Assembly (NCBI GenBank): GCA_963922205.1
Contig: CAWUHX010000370.1
Location: forward strand, 62,001 to 126,000
Direction of reading: 5' to 3'
Length of the DNA: 64,000 nt
DNA from: Romanomermis culicivorax
Lineage: Eukaryota; Nematoda; Enoplea; Mermithida; Mermithidae
Part shown: positions 34,615 to 46,074 of the stretch, piece after piece
How the letters are laid out: each line of letters starts with the position of its first letter
Numbering within the stretch: position 1 is the stretch's first letter
The notes under the pieces: model-generated
Seen by the model: the letters and a program-made list of their open reading frames with translations, nothing else
Database searches by the model: none
Told to the model about the DNA's origin: nothing
Program-made: the position numbers and the translations under genes

Positions 34615-35740
34615 TGCTTTAATAGAATTTTCTATTCTAAAAATCCTAAGCTTTAGTTGAATATGCTGGCAAATTTCCATTCCTGCGCGAGACACGGTTT
34701 AGCAGGAAATAACAAAAAAATGAATTAGTACTCTCAAGAGAAGTTTGAAAAAGCGCAAATAGTGTAAATTTTGAGTCCATAGACGCTGCACATAACAAGT
34801 ACACCGAATTCTAACTTTATTATTGAATTTTTTGAATCGCTTGTCAAAGGGTCGATTTCTCTGACTTTTGATACCCTTAAACAAGCTTAGGTCCAGTTGT
34901 CTTCACATAAAAAGTAAGATTTATGATAACATTAATTCTTGAACAAAATATATTTTTGGTGAACGTTTTGCATAAATCATATAAAAGTGTTGTTTCAATT
35001 GACATCATTATTACGCAAGTATCGCTTTTTTAGCCTGGTGCCGGTATAATCACAGAAATAGCTGAGCTGTGGTTCAGTCCTGCATGTTATACCATTTCCG
35101 TTAAGGCATGTTATACTGCGTTGTCTGTGCATTAGTTGTATAATGTTTTTCCATATATTATGCAAAGACTCCTTGTCCATCAGGGTAATCTCTCAAGATC
35201 TGCAGAAGGGTTGCCGAGGGTATCCAAGCCGAGATACTACCGACGTTTTGTAACACTAAATACTATAAAATTTCGGAATTCCAAAGCTCTGGATACTGTA
35301 TATATGTGCTTTTTGACTTTCATGATAGACGGATGCAGGGTATTAGTATAGTATGTCCCCGCATGGATCAAAAATTGATTGAAAAAAAATTTTGAATTTA
35401 TGCCCAAGACAAAGCCTACGCCTTAGCTCAAGTGGTTCCCTTAAAGTCTAATAAAAATGTGCCTAAACTAAACTGTCCAAGAATAAATTTTGATTGAACT
35501 TTAAAATTATTCTTATGTAAAAAACAAGTAGACATACTCCCATAAAATTTCTGATACCATATTCGTAATCAGCGACATCGATTTACCCAAGAAGTTATTC
35601 AAATTCGAGCTCAAAATTTTTTTCAATCGATTTTTGACATATACATATGTGGAGACATGCTTATATTAATACCTGGATGCAGCATATTGTCTGAGCACTC
35701 ATGAGAGAATGTTTCCAAATATAAATTCTGGGAGTACCAT
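34615..35740. other. No gene recognised
   Basis: First kilobase of the A4-A5 intron. No terminal repeats or coding signal seen. Confidence 0.4.
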
Positions 35741-35988
35741 CGCTAGTGCATTTGATAGTCAGCAGCAGACATGCACGGCAAGAATTTTCTAGGGGGAGGG
35801 GTCCTTGGACTTTTTATCCAGGGGGTAGGGGGATGGACGAGCAAAAAAACAAAAAAAGTTCTGCAAGCTTGTTTTTCATAGAAAATATGCACAAAAATCA
35901 TGAAAGAAGCTGTCTTGGAAAAAGTTCAGGGGTGTTTGAAGATTTTTTTGGGCCAGGGGGTAGACAATGTCTCAGGTAAGAGGGGTTA

Positions 35989-37469
35989 AGGCCGATGTAT
36001 AGTAATCCGTAATCCTGATCCTTAATCCTGAGTTCCTGACCCGATAAGGATCAGGAAAGGATAGGACCAGGTAAAGTCGTCCTTAACGTCCCTAAATTTA
36101 AGGATCGGGACGACTACATGAGAAATATTTTACAGTAAGATTATATATTGAGATGCGTAAGTTTTATAAATAAAGACGACTCCAGACAGTAGGTTTTATA
36201 CATTTTATTGATGTTTTTCATTATTTTGATTATTTTTTTGTTTTCGTTCACGTTGCACATGTTTACATACATGCGTTTACATTATTTTGTTTCGGTGTTT
36301 TTTGTTTATTTGTCATATTTTAATTCCCCCTTAATTAATTTTTTAAATTTTAAATTTTAAAATTTTTAAATTTTAAAATTTGTAAATTTTAAATTTTAAA
36401 ATTTTTAGTTTCGAATTTTATATTTATTAAAATTTGAATATTTGAAATTTTAAAATTTTTTAGTTTTAAATTTTTAAACTAAATTATTAAATTTTTAATT
36501 TTTGAATTTTTGAATTTTTTAATTTTAAATTTTTCAATTTTAAATTTTAAAATTTTTAGTTTCGAATTTTATATTTTTTTAAAATTTGTATATTTGAAAT
36601 TTTAAAATTTTTCCGTTTTAAATTTTTAAACTTTGAATTATTAAATTTTAAATTTTTCAATTTTAAACTTTTTAATTTAAATTTAATCTTAAATTTTGTA
36701 TTTTAAATTTTTTAATTTTAAATTTTTTAATCTTAAATTTTTTAATTTTTAATTTTTCAATTTTAAATTTTTTAATTTAAAAAGTTTTCAATTTAAAATG
36801 TTAAAATTTTCTAATTTTAAACTTTAATTTCTTTTAATTTTAAATTTCAAATATTTTAATTTTAAATTTTTTTAAATTAATAGAGTTTGACATTAAAATT
36901 GGTTAATTTTTTAGAAAGAATTTTTTAATAAATAAAAACGCTGGAATCAATCAACAAAAGCCCCAAATCTGCCGTTTTGTTGCAAACAAAGACGGCTACA
37001 GTATTACAACGCGCTGTAGTTGCAAAGTATTGCAGTTGCGTAAAGTGCGCATATTTCACCGAAAAACATGAAAAATCTATTTCTTAGGTGACTACTCTAT
37101 CTTATCTGGTAGCAAATTCTTAGTTTTTGCTAATTTCACTTCATTTTACATTCCAATTACCGGAAAATGTAACTAGGATTATGCGCAGGCTGAAGCCATT
37201 ACGCATTCAATGAGTATTTACTGTAGCGTGTAGCTTTCCCGATCCTTAAAAAGTACGGAAGGCTTGTACTTTGTTCCCGACGTCAGGAAAGCCGATCCTT
37301 TCCCGATCAGGAAGACATCGGGAACACCTTTCCTTATCAGGTCGGGAACGCTATCCAGATCCTGATTTCAGGATTACGGATTGCGTCAGGATCGAAAATT
37401 TAGGGAACGAGCTTTCCTGACTCAGGAAAGGTCATTTTTTTAAGGATCAGGACGACTATACATCGGCCT
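35989..37469. mobile_element. Element with AGGCCGATGTATAGT ends and TTA target duplication (PIF/Harbinger-like)
   Basis: AGGCCGATGTATAGT at 35989 and its exact complement ending at 37469 are the ends; similarity decays after 15 bases but GATCCTTA-type words continue. TTA flanks both sides (35986-35988 and 37470-37472). A 3-bp TTA duplication is typical of PIF/Harbinger. There is no transposase. The duplication falls in the GGGGTTTACCCCC-type stretch of the surrounding hAT MITE, as the intact MITE copy at 49075-49095 shows. Confidence 0.85.
36325..36870. repeat. AATTTTAAATTTT low-complexity block
   Basis: About 550 bases made almost only of A and T, built from variants of AATTTTAAATTTTTAAA. 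It is self-complementary at many registers. It forms the core of the TTA-flanked element. Confidence 0.9.
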
Positions 37470-37754
37470 TTACCTCCCTCTATGTGCATGTATGGTCAGC
37501 AGCAAATGTAGTAATGCTAATGTCTTTAGCCGTTCTTTTTCAAGGACTGCATTACACGTTAATTATCGTTGTGTATAGTAATAGAAAGTTGGCCTACACT
37601 TGACCCAAAGAACCAGTATAAATCTTACTACTACTATCTCTTTTTATAGAAGGATTTTAAATCAAAAAATAGCACAGTTGTTTACACAAAGATTCTTGAG
37701 TCGGTAAAAAATTTCCAGTCCACTGCCTTTACCAGGGGATGATGAAAAATTGAC

Positions 37755-37995
37755 TTAAGCCCGGTTCATACTTCTGCTCGTTGCTGGGCGAGTATGCTGG
37801 GAGCTGTGCTCGGAGATGTTGCCGAGCACAGCTCCGAGCAAGCTGCTTGCCGAGCATGCTCAGCGTGCAAATATTCGCTCGGCAAGCAGAACCCCGAGCA
37901 CAAAAACCTTGCTCGCCGGGCATGCTCGGGGTAGTAGAGAATTTTTCTACTCCTCCGAGCGTGCTCGGCGAGCAAAACACGTTATAAGTATAGGC
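37755..37995. repeat. GC-rich palindromic repeat of GCTCGCCGAGCATGCTCGG words, copy 1
   Basis: Clustered inverted and direct copies of TGCTCGCCGAGCA and GAGCATGCTCGG within an AT-rich intron. Outer words TTCATACTTCTGCTCG and GAGCAAAACACGTTATAAGTAT are partly inverted, so this may be a MITE. It reads open in several frames because of its symmetry. Confidence 0.7.
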
Positions 37996-38074
37996 ACGTC
38001 CCAGACTAGGCTAATTTATCAAAAACTGAACAATGCGCACACAACCAAGGCGAAATTTTACGCGCTCTGATCGG

Positions 38075-39290
38075 CCGGTAGTAGGCATGTATCGGGCCAG
38101 AGAATATCGGGTCGGGTCAGGCAATAAAAATACCAAGTCGGGTCAGAGACCTCTAGCAAGCCAGGTCAAGAGTCAAAAAAATATCTTCAGTTCATAAAGT
38201 GTAACACAGGTACATTGTACTCGCCGTGTTACATGCATGTTTATTATTTAGTGTAAATAAACATTGAAAATGAGAAATGACTCATCTTATAGCTTTTAAA
38301 TAGTAATTGCTGTTATGAGTAACGAGAAATGAAACGAGACAAAGGAAATGCGAAATCTTCCTCTTATTGAAGGCAAAAAAGGAAAATCAAACGATCTATG
38401 AGTATTGGAAATAGATCAAAAACTCTTAATTGATAGCCTACGATTATATGCTCTTTTTGTCTGCGGAAAAAATTTTTCTTTAGGATTTCATTTTTTGCTT
38501 AATCTAAAAAACTGCTCCTCGAAAACATTCACTCAGGTACAGGACTTATCGTCTCTTTTTTGTTAAATGTTTGTAAATTTAAGAATGACTAACATCAGTA
38601 CCTAACACATTGTTCACACGAAAGTTTCACTATAGAACATTTACACAATACAAATTATATAAGACTCAGTTTGAAACAGTATTTTATTAACATGATATTG
38701 TTAAATAATTCTTCGTGAATTATGGAAATAGAACGCTTTTTGAGCATTTTTCAAAAGGTTAAGGCTAAAAATTATCAATCAACAATTGTGTTATAATGTA
38801 TCGAAAGAAAAAATCACTTTGTCATAACATTCAACGTTTTTCTTATCACAAATAACCAAAAGTGACCTGAAATTTGCACTTGCCCAGTAAATGACCACAT
38901 GCAGGGTTGGTTAATGCAAGAATTGCCATAGAAAACAGAATATTATCGATCATAGGTCGCCCGAAAAACCATTGGCCGATATTTAAAATCAATTATCAGC
39001 CGATGCCAATACATCGATCTATTCCCTACCTTCATTGGAAAACCACCGAGAAAATGTTATTTTTGGAATGTATGTAATAATGACTAAATTAATTTCATTT
39101 AGAGTAAAATTCTATGTTTTTCTTCTAACAGTGAAAATGATCAACTGAATTTTTTGACATGTGACCTTCAAGGCACAGAGCGATCATGGATAACGGGTAA
39201 GGTCAATAGTCTTTTTTACTCTTTTGGGTCGGGTCATAAAATGTCGGGTAGGATGCCGGTTCAAAAGTTCCGATACATCCCTAATCGATG
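38075..39290. mobile_element. Candidate DNA element with TAGGCATGTATCGG-like inverted ends
   Basis: Left TAGGCATGTATCGGGCC (38084) resembles the complement of the right end CCGATACATCCCTA (about 39289). GGGTCGGGTCA words lie just inside both ends in opposite orientation. No target duplication could be shown. Confidence 0.4.
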
Positions 39291-39559
39291 GGTTTATTTG
39301 TGGGATTTCGTTTTTTGCTGTGAAGTTTTTTCAATGTCCTATTCAAAAAAATTATCAGATGATAAAAAATTTCAACTTATTGAACTTGTTCGTGAAAAAG
39401 AATTCCTGTTTAACGTTTAATCCCTTAATTATAAGGACGTTGGGAAAATCGCCGTGTCTTCAAAAAAATTCATAAATAACTAAGTATTCGAGGTATTGAT
39501 TTTACGATTCATACATGGAAAGAAATAAGTGCGTTTTAGGGGAAAATTTGCTGGCAAAG

Positions 39560-39705
39560 TATGAACCAACTCCGAGCATGCTCGGCGAGCAAGGTGCTCG
39601 CCGAACATCCCCGAGCATGCTTGGCGAGCATGCTCGGAGCTGTGCTCAGAGATGCTCGCCGAGCATGCTCGGGATAAATTTGCTCGCCGAGCAGAATTCA
39701 ATTTA
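39560..39705. repeat. GC-rich palindromic repeat, copy 2
   Basis: Same GCTCGCCGAGCATGCTCGG words as at 37.8 kb, with the adjacent AAGTATGAACC being the complement of GGTTCATACTT at copy 1. The two copies are in inverted orientation. Confidence 0.7.
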
Positions 39706-39899
39706 CTTCTTTTCTCGTTGATGTATCATCTACCATTTCAAGAAATCGATATTGTTCAGATTCCTAAACTGATTCTAAATCTACCTCATAAAATTTATAA
39801 GATCGTTCCATAACTGACAGGTAAGACAATCCGCTATCTAGAATCCAGAATTTGGGAGAAGGCTGGTTTTCGATAGTTTTTAGTTTTACACTTTTGCAG

Positions 39900-40189
39900 A
39901 GACAACCCGACGAAACGCCACCAAAAAATTGTGCAAAAAAGGACCGTTTTACAATCGAACTACGATTTATGGAGTGATCGCAATAATCGTTGTATGGATC
40001 GGCAACGTTTACGTTTATTGTCGTTTCGTACGTCGGCCCGCGAGCGTCATGGACAACGTTCAAGTGCCAGCGCCGTTCCGCGTGCCGCCTCGAAATCGAA
40101 GGTCGAGGTTCAGCAGCCGCAAGAGCAAAAAACCGGCCGGCGATGAAAGCCTCAACGTGGAAAAAATCGGCCGGAAAAAGAAACGATGA
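39900..40189 (+). CDS. Gene A, exon A5: transmembrane helix and basic tail, stop
   Basis: Acceptor TTACACTTTTGCAG (AG at 39898-39899), phase 1, matching A4. It encodes about 96 residues: a short basic stretch, one strong hydrophobic helix (YGVIAIIVVWIGNVYVYC) about 22 residues in, then an Arg-rich, Pro-rich and Lys-rich tail ending GRKKKR before TGA. With the cysteine-rich exon A4 upstream, the protein reads as a type I (or single-pass) membrane protein with a basic cytoplasmic tail. The tail is GC-rich compared with its surroundings. Confidence 0.8.
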
Positions 40190-40258
40190 TTTCGTATGTA
40201 AATATTTCTCCGATTCCGATTCTATCTTCGATTTTTCGCCTGCACACTTTACTAACTC

Positions 40259-40264
40259 AATAAA
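40259..40264 (+). terminator. Polyadenylation signal AATAAA of gene A
   Basis: AATAAA 70 bases after the stop codon of exon A5. Confidence 0.6.
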
Positions 40265-40599
40265 AACATTATTTTTTGATTCTTTTTATTGTGTACAATC
40301 AAGGGATATTCCCGGAAAACCTTCGAAATTGATAAATAGTAATTTCTTACTTGAATTTTTCTGTCTGTAAATATATTAAAAAATGAAAAAAACTTAATAC
40401 ATCTGACACAACCGCTAAAGTCGATGTGCTAAGTTCAATGCATAGAAGAAGGAAGTCAATTACTGTATTCAGCGATATAAAGTTTCTCTACCGTCAACGA
40501 TGAATAATTGTCGCAGCATCTGCCATTTAAACGTACATGGACCACATCAAGTAGATGTCTGTTTACAATGGTTTCACCCATATTCAGGGAAACGCACAA

Positions 40600-40925
40600 C
40601 AACGATTCTCAAAACAGCGAGACTCAATACAGCGATTCTCGGAATAGCGATGTCTCAAAACAGTGATTCTTAATTTAGCGAAGTCTCAATACACCGATTC
40701 TGAAAACAGCGAAGTATCAGAATAGATTCTCAAAATAATGAATTTTCAAAATAGTTATCTTTAGAATGGGAAAATTGAGATTGGACGGGGTAGACGTTTT
40801 GGTACATGGCCCATTTGGTCCTCCTTCTCGATCTGGTGGATGCTGGTTGTCACATATTTTGGCATCAATCGCCAGATTTCTGACATGGCTTTATAGCATG
40901 TGTTTTCACACTACAGGCGCCGGTT
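40600..40925. repeat. 'AGCGATTCTCAATAC' array and flank, copy of the 21.8 kb element end
   Basis: Repeated ACAGCGATTCTC and AGCGAAGTCTCAA units (40605-40755) are followed by about 160 bases matching 21870-22025 (GTTATCTTTAGAATGG; TGGTGGATGCTGGTT). No inverted partner array is seen nearby, so only one end is present. Confidence 0.75.
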
Positions 40926-40929
40926 TCAT

Positions 40930-41920
40930 CGAAGAGACTTAAGCTAAGTTGAATAATATATATATACGATTATTCATTCACACACATGTGCTATACACAT
41001 GATCCGGATCTAATTTGGGTCCGGTCGGACCTGCTGTTTAGGACCCAAATTCAAAGTGGATCCAACCTTGACCTAGTATTCGGGAAACCGGGACGTTCAG
41101 GCAATAGGGACTAATGCATTTTTCGGGGAAACATGAAATTTATTCATTAATCGGGGAATCGGGACCTACGGGGAATATGGACTTTGGGACAATCGAGATA
41201 TCTGCTGAAAAGAGACGTTGGGGGAATAATAATTTGACAAGTGTCAGAATTCACCATTCAAGTGAAAAATAGATGTCAACACATAACTTGTTCGTAAATT
41301 TCGGTTGAGTTGAAATTTGATGGCCGCGCCGCAAAAATTACAAAAACCTATCCATACTCCAAAGGTGCTACCGCGCGGCGCCGCTGAGTTTCACTGTTGT
41401 GAGTTTCCCTGTATTAGGGAAACGCCTTTAGAGCTTCCTTCTTAGATATGTTTGTATGAATAATTGAATACTTTCTTTAGAATCCTATATCTTTTTACTT
41501 GAACAATGAAGAAGCGTGTTTTCCAACGCATTAATACTGCAAGTGCACACTGCGTTTGAAAGAATCAGAATTGTGGTCGATATACTGTGATCTGGCGCCA
41601 AAAATTCGCTCACGCCTCATCCGGCGCCCGAGCTTGCGCGCTGACAAGAACTTTTTCAACTTTCCATTTCATCTTTTAGCCCCTATTGGCATATTTCGGT
41701 GCGCGAAAAAAATTTGATCGATTTAGACTGAAAGTTTTTTATTGTGGCATAAAACCACCGTTTTTTTTCCCTCAAATGGGGTCTTTTGAGGAAAAAAAAA
41801 TCGAAATGAGGAAAAAAATTTGGGTATGGTTCTCATTGTGGAAAAAAATTTGGTGGATTTATAAAGGTCAAAATCTCAAAATTTTCCGGCGCTTTGCGCC
41901 GGTCAGTGGTTACAATAATC
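40930..41920. other. No gene recognised
   Basis: Unique and repeat-like AT-rich sequence. A CCGGCGCTTTGCGCCGG hairpin lies at 41886-41902 (see findings). Confidence 0.4.
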
Positions 41921-42594
41921 CATACCTGTAAGACCTCCGACCAGTTGGGGAGGGGGCGGTAGGAAAAAGTCGAAATTTTTCCCTAAAAAAGCCAAAAACA
42001 TACACTTTTTTGGAAATTTTTTTCCAAACTGGGCGGGGAGGAAATGATTTTGGGTCATACCTGTACTTGGGGGGGGGGGTTGGGGGGGACCCCCCCTCCC
42101 AACTTGGCCAACCCAGTACCCAAAATGATTCCCCCCCAACCCCCCCCCCCCAGTTGGGAAAAAATTAAAAAAATTTGTCAAAAAGTGTATGTTTTTTGGC
42201 CTTTTTTGGGAAAAATTTCGACTTTTTCCTACCCCCCCCCCCCCAAAATTTCGGATTTACCCCCCCCCCCAACTGGTCGGAGGTCTTACAGGTATGTTTT
42301 GGGTACAGGGTTGGCCAAGTTGGGGGCCCCCCCCAACCATACCTGTACTTGGGGGGGGGGGGGGTTGGGGGGGAGGACCCCCCCAACTCGGCCAACCCTA
42401 TACCCAAAATCATTTCCCCCCCCCAACCCCCCCAGTTTGGAAAACAAAAATTTGCAAAAAAGTGTATGTTTTTTGGGAAAAATTTCGACTTTTTCCTACC
42501 CCCCCCCCCCCAAAATTTCGGATTTACCCCCCCCCCCCCAACTGGTCGGAGGTCTTACAGGTATGCCCCCAACCTCCCCCCGAGTACAGGTATG
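41921..42594. mobile_element. Compound hAT MITE with poly-C/poly-G tracts, CATACCTGTA ends
   Basis: Begins CATACCTGTA at 41921 and ends TACAGGTATG at 42594; CAATAATC flanks both sides (41913-41920 and 42595-42602). Internal CATACCTGTA/TACAGGTATG borders show that two or three copies of the family are nested or concatenated here. Long runs of C and G give proline- and glycine-rich pseudo-ORFs on both strands; they are not genes. Confidence 0.88.
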
Positions 42595-42599
42595 CAATA

Positions 42600-44112
42600 A
42601 TCACTATTTTCTATCAGGCCAGGCGCGGTCGTTAGCATATCTACTTCCACCTACTAACTAATTATCAACAGTTTCTATCAATCAATTTAGCTCATCTCAT
42701 TTTCTATTCGTTAACAGTCAGTATTTCGCTGAAAAAACAATTTTTTATCAATTCTCTCAGTTTTTTCTCTTGATGCTTGGAATTTTTCCAACATTTTTAA
42801 CATGAAATTTCGGGTTTATTGAAAATTTAAATTGAAGACATCATTCTAGACTGTGATTTTAGAACTTCTATTCACGAATTCACGAATATCCATTGGAGAG
42901 ATTTATTTTCCAGCGTGCGTTTTAGAATATAAAAACTGAAAAATTTTTTTCGGCACTTCGCGCCGGAATGAGGAACAAATTATACTTCATCAGTCGGATT
43001 TTAATTTATTTCCCAACATTGTGAAGGTTCAATTCCCAGCGTTTCAGAAAGTGAAAATCCACAAATTTTTCCGGCGCTCCGCGCCAGTACAAAAATTTGT
43101 ACTTACGTATTATACCTCCACCACCAATTTTTTCTCATTTTTGTCGTAGACCTCACCGTTAACGATGTGGTACGTCTCGCGTAAGGCTTGACTCGTATAT
43201 ATCCGAATTCATGTGGCGTTATATGTCAAACGAATGTCTTTTTGATCGCATTTTAAATGATATTGCCGCGTTCATGCCTTCTCAATAACCTTCATATGCA
43301 TACAACAACAACATATATGTAACATTGGTTATCCTCGCTTTAATAAAAGTCTATGCCTAAAAACTGGGTAAAAACAAGCAAAAATGAGAAAAAATTGGTG
43401 GCGGGGGTATAATATGTAAGTACCCAAAAATTAAATAAAATTGGATAATCCTAATTGGAACCGCAGAAATATTAATAAAAGATAAATCCATGACAACTCT
43501 GTCGTTAAAATGCTTTCTCTGCTCTTGTAGAACACTAATATATTCTTTATCAGCTCATTTTGACTAACATAACCAGAATTTCCTTATTTTTCCTAATTTT
43601 CGGAGGTTTCTGAATCCAAAATCATCAAAATGCTTGGGTATGCTCCTAAAATGCATAAAAAGCATTCGTAGGCACATTATAAACGTTTTTAGAAATGTGG
43701 AAAATTTTTGGAAAATGAGGAAAAAATTTTGGGTCCGGTTATCATGTGGGAAAAATCTTCGAGGAAAAAAACGGTGCATAAAACGTGTTTTAATTTGGTC
43801 GAATTCGCTCCACTGTTTCTTTTTTTCCCCGCCGGCCTTTTCCGCAAATGAGGCGAAGAGGTCAAAATTATTTTGCCTATTTTCCCAAAGTTGTTTTTTC
43901 GTTTAAAATGCTCATAGACGCTTCATTCAAGTGTTATCCAGCTTTTTCAAACTTTCTGGTGTTTTTGAAGCCCTTAATTCATTAAAATTGAGGGAAAAAG
44001 TTGAAATTTTTCAGTTTGAAGTATAATTTAAAGGCATTGTTGTGGAACAAATTTTCCAGCAAACTATCCAAAAGCATAATGACTTTAAATTACATGAGGA
44101 ATCGACGGTTAA
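42600..44112. other. Repeat-derived sequence, no gene recognised
   Basis: Shares words and CCGGCGC hairpins (42951, 43071) with 50.0 and 56.4 kb, so it is probably old transposon sequence. No ORF with domains. Confidence 0.4.
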
Positions 44113-44120
44113 GTCCTATG

Positions 44121-44349
44121 CATACCTGTAATTGGGGTGGTTGTGAGGTGGACCCCCCCCATCTTGGTCAACGAAATACCCAACCCCCCAACCCCCCCCC
44201 CCCCCAGTTTGGAAAAAATTAAAAGAATTTGCAAAAAAGTGTGTTTTTTAGCCTTTTTTGGGAAAAATTTCGACTTTTTTCGACCCCTTCCCCCAAATTT
44301 CAGATTTACCACCCCCCCCCCCCAAACTGGTCGGACCTCTTACATGTAG
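44121..44349. mobile_element. hAT MITE of the CATACCTGTA poly-C family
   Basis: Starts CATACCTGTAATTGG and ends ACTTACATGTAG-like sequence; GTCCTATG flanks both sides (44113-44120 and 44350-44357). About 230 bp with runs of C. Confidence 0.87.
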
Positions 44350-44454
44350 GTCCTATGTAATGACGAGTGAGAGCCCAACAAAGATGTTAATGTTTCCGTC
44401 GAGAAAACTCCTTCCATTCCATAAAGGTTATGAATTGATTTTATGTTAAGGAAG

Positions 44455-45335
44455 CATACCTATAACTGGTGGGGGAGGTTGGTGACCAACCAGAGTAAAT
44501 TACAGATGACGGTGGCCACGCCGAAATTTGTCTGACGCCGGTTTTGGGGGGTTTTCATGATGAAGGGAAGGAAGAACAAGCGAAATTATGCATGGGGAAA
44601 GCGCCAAAGCGAAGTTATGCGAAAAAATTTGCATAATTATTATGCAGTGTGACACCGCCGTAGGGGTGGCCACTGCCATGACTAGCGAGTAGACATTAAT
44701 TTTTCCATTAAAATTTTCCTTAGGCTTAGGCTTAGGGTACAGCAGCTGCGCCCGAAGAGCGCAGCGCTGTTGAGGCTCTTCCAAATGAAGTTGTTTAGTT
44801 AAAATAGTACCAAGGGTCTTAAAGGAATTCTCTCTAATTTTGACACTGCATAATAATTATGCAAATTTTTTCCCATAACTTCGCTTTGGCGCTTTTCCCA
44901 TGCATAATTTCGCTTGTTCTTTCTTCCCTTCATCATGAAAACCCCCAAAAACCGGCGTCAGACAAATTTCGGCGTGGCCACCGTCATCTGTAAAAACTCC
45001 ACCAACCATATGTCCAACCCCCCAGACTTGAAAAAATTAGAAAAATGGGCAAAAAAAGTCTTTTTTGGCCTTTTTTGGGAAAAATTTCGACCTTTTCCGA
45101 CCTCCTTCCCCCAATATATCAGTTTTACTCCATCCCCCAAGTGGTTGGACTTCTTACAGGTATGGGTTTGGAGGAGACTCCCCAACCCCCTCCCCAGACT
45201 TGAAAAAATTAAAAAAAATAGCAAAAAGTGCCTTTTTGGCTTTTTTTGGGGGAAAATTTCGACTTTTTTTCGACCCCCCTTTCCCAAAATTTCGGGTTTA
45301 CCCACCCCCAACTGGTCGGATCTCTTACAGGTATG
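44455..45335. mobile_element. Compound hAT MITE of the CATACCTGTA family holding an inverted repeat element
   Basis: Starts CATACCTATAACTGG and ends TTACAGGTATG. TAAGGAAG (44447-44454) and TAAGAAAG (45336-45343) are a target duplication with one mismatch. An internal TACAGGTATG at about 45155 marks a second family copy. A foldback insert occupies 44500-44993. Confidence 0.8.
44500..44993. mobile_element. Inverted-repeat (foldback) MITE
   Basis: About 150-bp arms: TTACAGATGACGGTGGCC at 44500 and its complement ending at 44993. Both arms contain GCGCCAAAGCGAA, or its complement, and AATTATTATGCA. The spacer is about 190 bases. It is inserted in the poly-C family element, so it is younger. The near-perfect arms should form a strong hairpin in RNA. 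Confidence 0.8.
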
Positions 45336-45910
45336 TAAGAAAGGAATAATCGCTTCAAAAAGTTGAGACACTTAATGTATTGATCCTTTTCAAATAATGT
45401 TGGAATTTGAAAATGAGGATCTTCATTAAATTACAAGATAAAATATTGAAGCTTGCCAATTAAAACATGCGATAATATACGTTCAAGATGATGAAAACTA
45501 TTACAGATTGAATAATAAGTGAAGGTATGTGTATGCATGCTAAAAGCCGGGATCGAGCTAGATAATACTAGATAATGAAAAATCTCTGGTTTTTTGGTTT
45601 TTTCCAAAATCATTGGGAAACTGTTTTTTTCACATTAGCCAATCTTCTTTGTTTTTCTTAATTTTTTAATTTTGATTTCCTCCCTCCGTTGCATTTTTTT
45701 TCTCGCCGACCTTTTCCCAGATTCAAGTGTGATTTGTTCAGAAAAAAACGTTAAACTATGGAATCTTTTGCATTCTTAAGACGCTTTTCTCTTCTTTTCC
45801 GTCTCAGTTTGCTTCATCATCTGCTTGATCAATGCTGGGAAGTATAATATGCTGGTAGCGATTTAATTAATTTTGAAGACCAAACAAGAATTTATCTGTG
45901 CAACTAAGTT

Positions 45911-46074
45911 TTTCTCTCAAGCTGGGGGGGGGGGGGTCAAAAAAGTCGAAATTTTTCCCAAAAAAGGCCAAAAACATACACTTTTTGCCAATTTTTCTAA
46001 TTTTTTTCAAACTGGGGGGAAGTTCGGTATATGGTTGGCCAAGTTGGGGGGCCCAACCCCCCAATTACAGGTAT
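45911..46074. mobile_element. Fragment of the poly-C/poly-G hAT MITE family
   Basis: A G-run, then AAAAAGTCGAAATTTTTCCC and a right end TTACAGGTATG as in the copies at 42-45 kb. The left end is degenerate. A word TGTGCAAC flanks both sides (before 45905 and after 46072), a possible target duplication. Confidence 0.65.

Larger units (their letters stand above)
35766..37494. mobile_element. hAT MITE (split by a later insertion) with 8-bp duplication GTCAGCAG
   Basis: Left end CAGACATGCACGGC at 35766 and right end GTGCATGTATG ending at 37494 are inverted. GTCAGCAG flanks both sides (35758-35765 and 37495-37502). The body is about 250 bp and belongs to the family found intact at 48858-49113 and 60481-60727. 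A 1.5-kb element (35989-37469) sits inside it. Confidence 0.92.

Noticed and set aside
37729-38070. Four overlapping ORFs of 68-84 codons
   Set aside because: They result from a palindromic GC-rich repeat that is open in several frames on both strands.
42044-42661. 205-codon proline-rich ORF and its neighbours
   Set aside because: Encoded by poly-C runs of a MITE; overlapping frames give equally long products.
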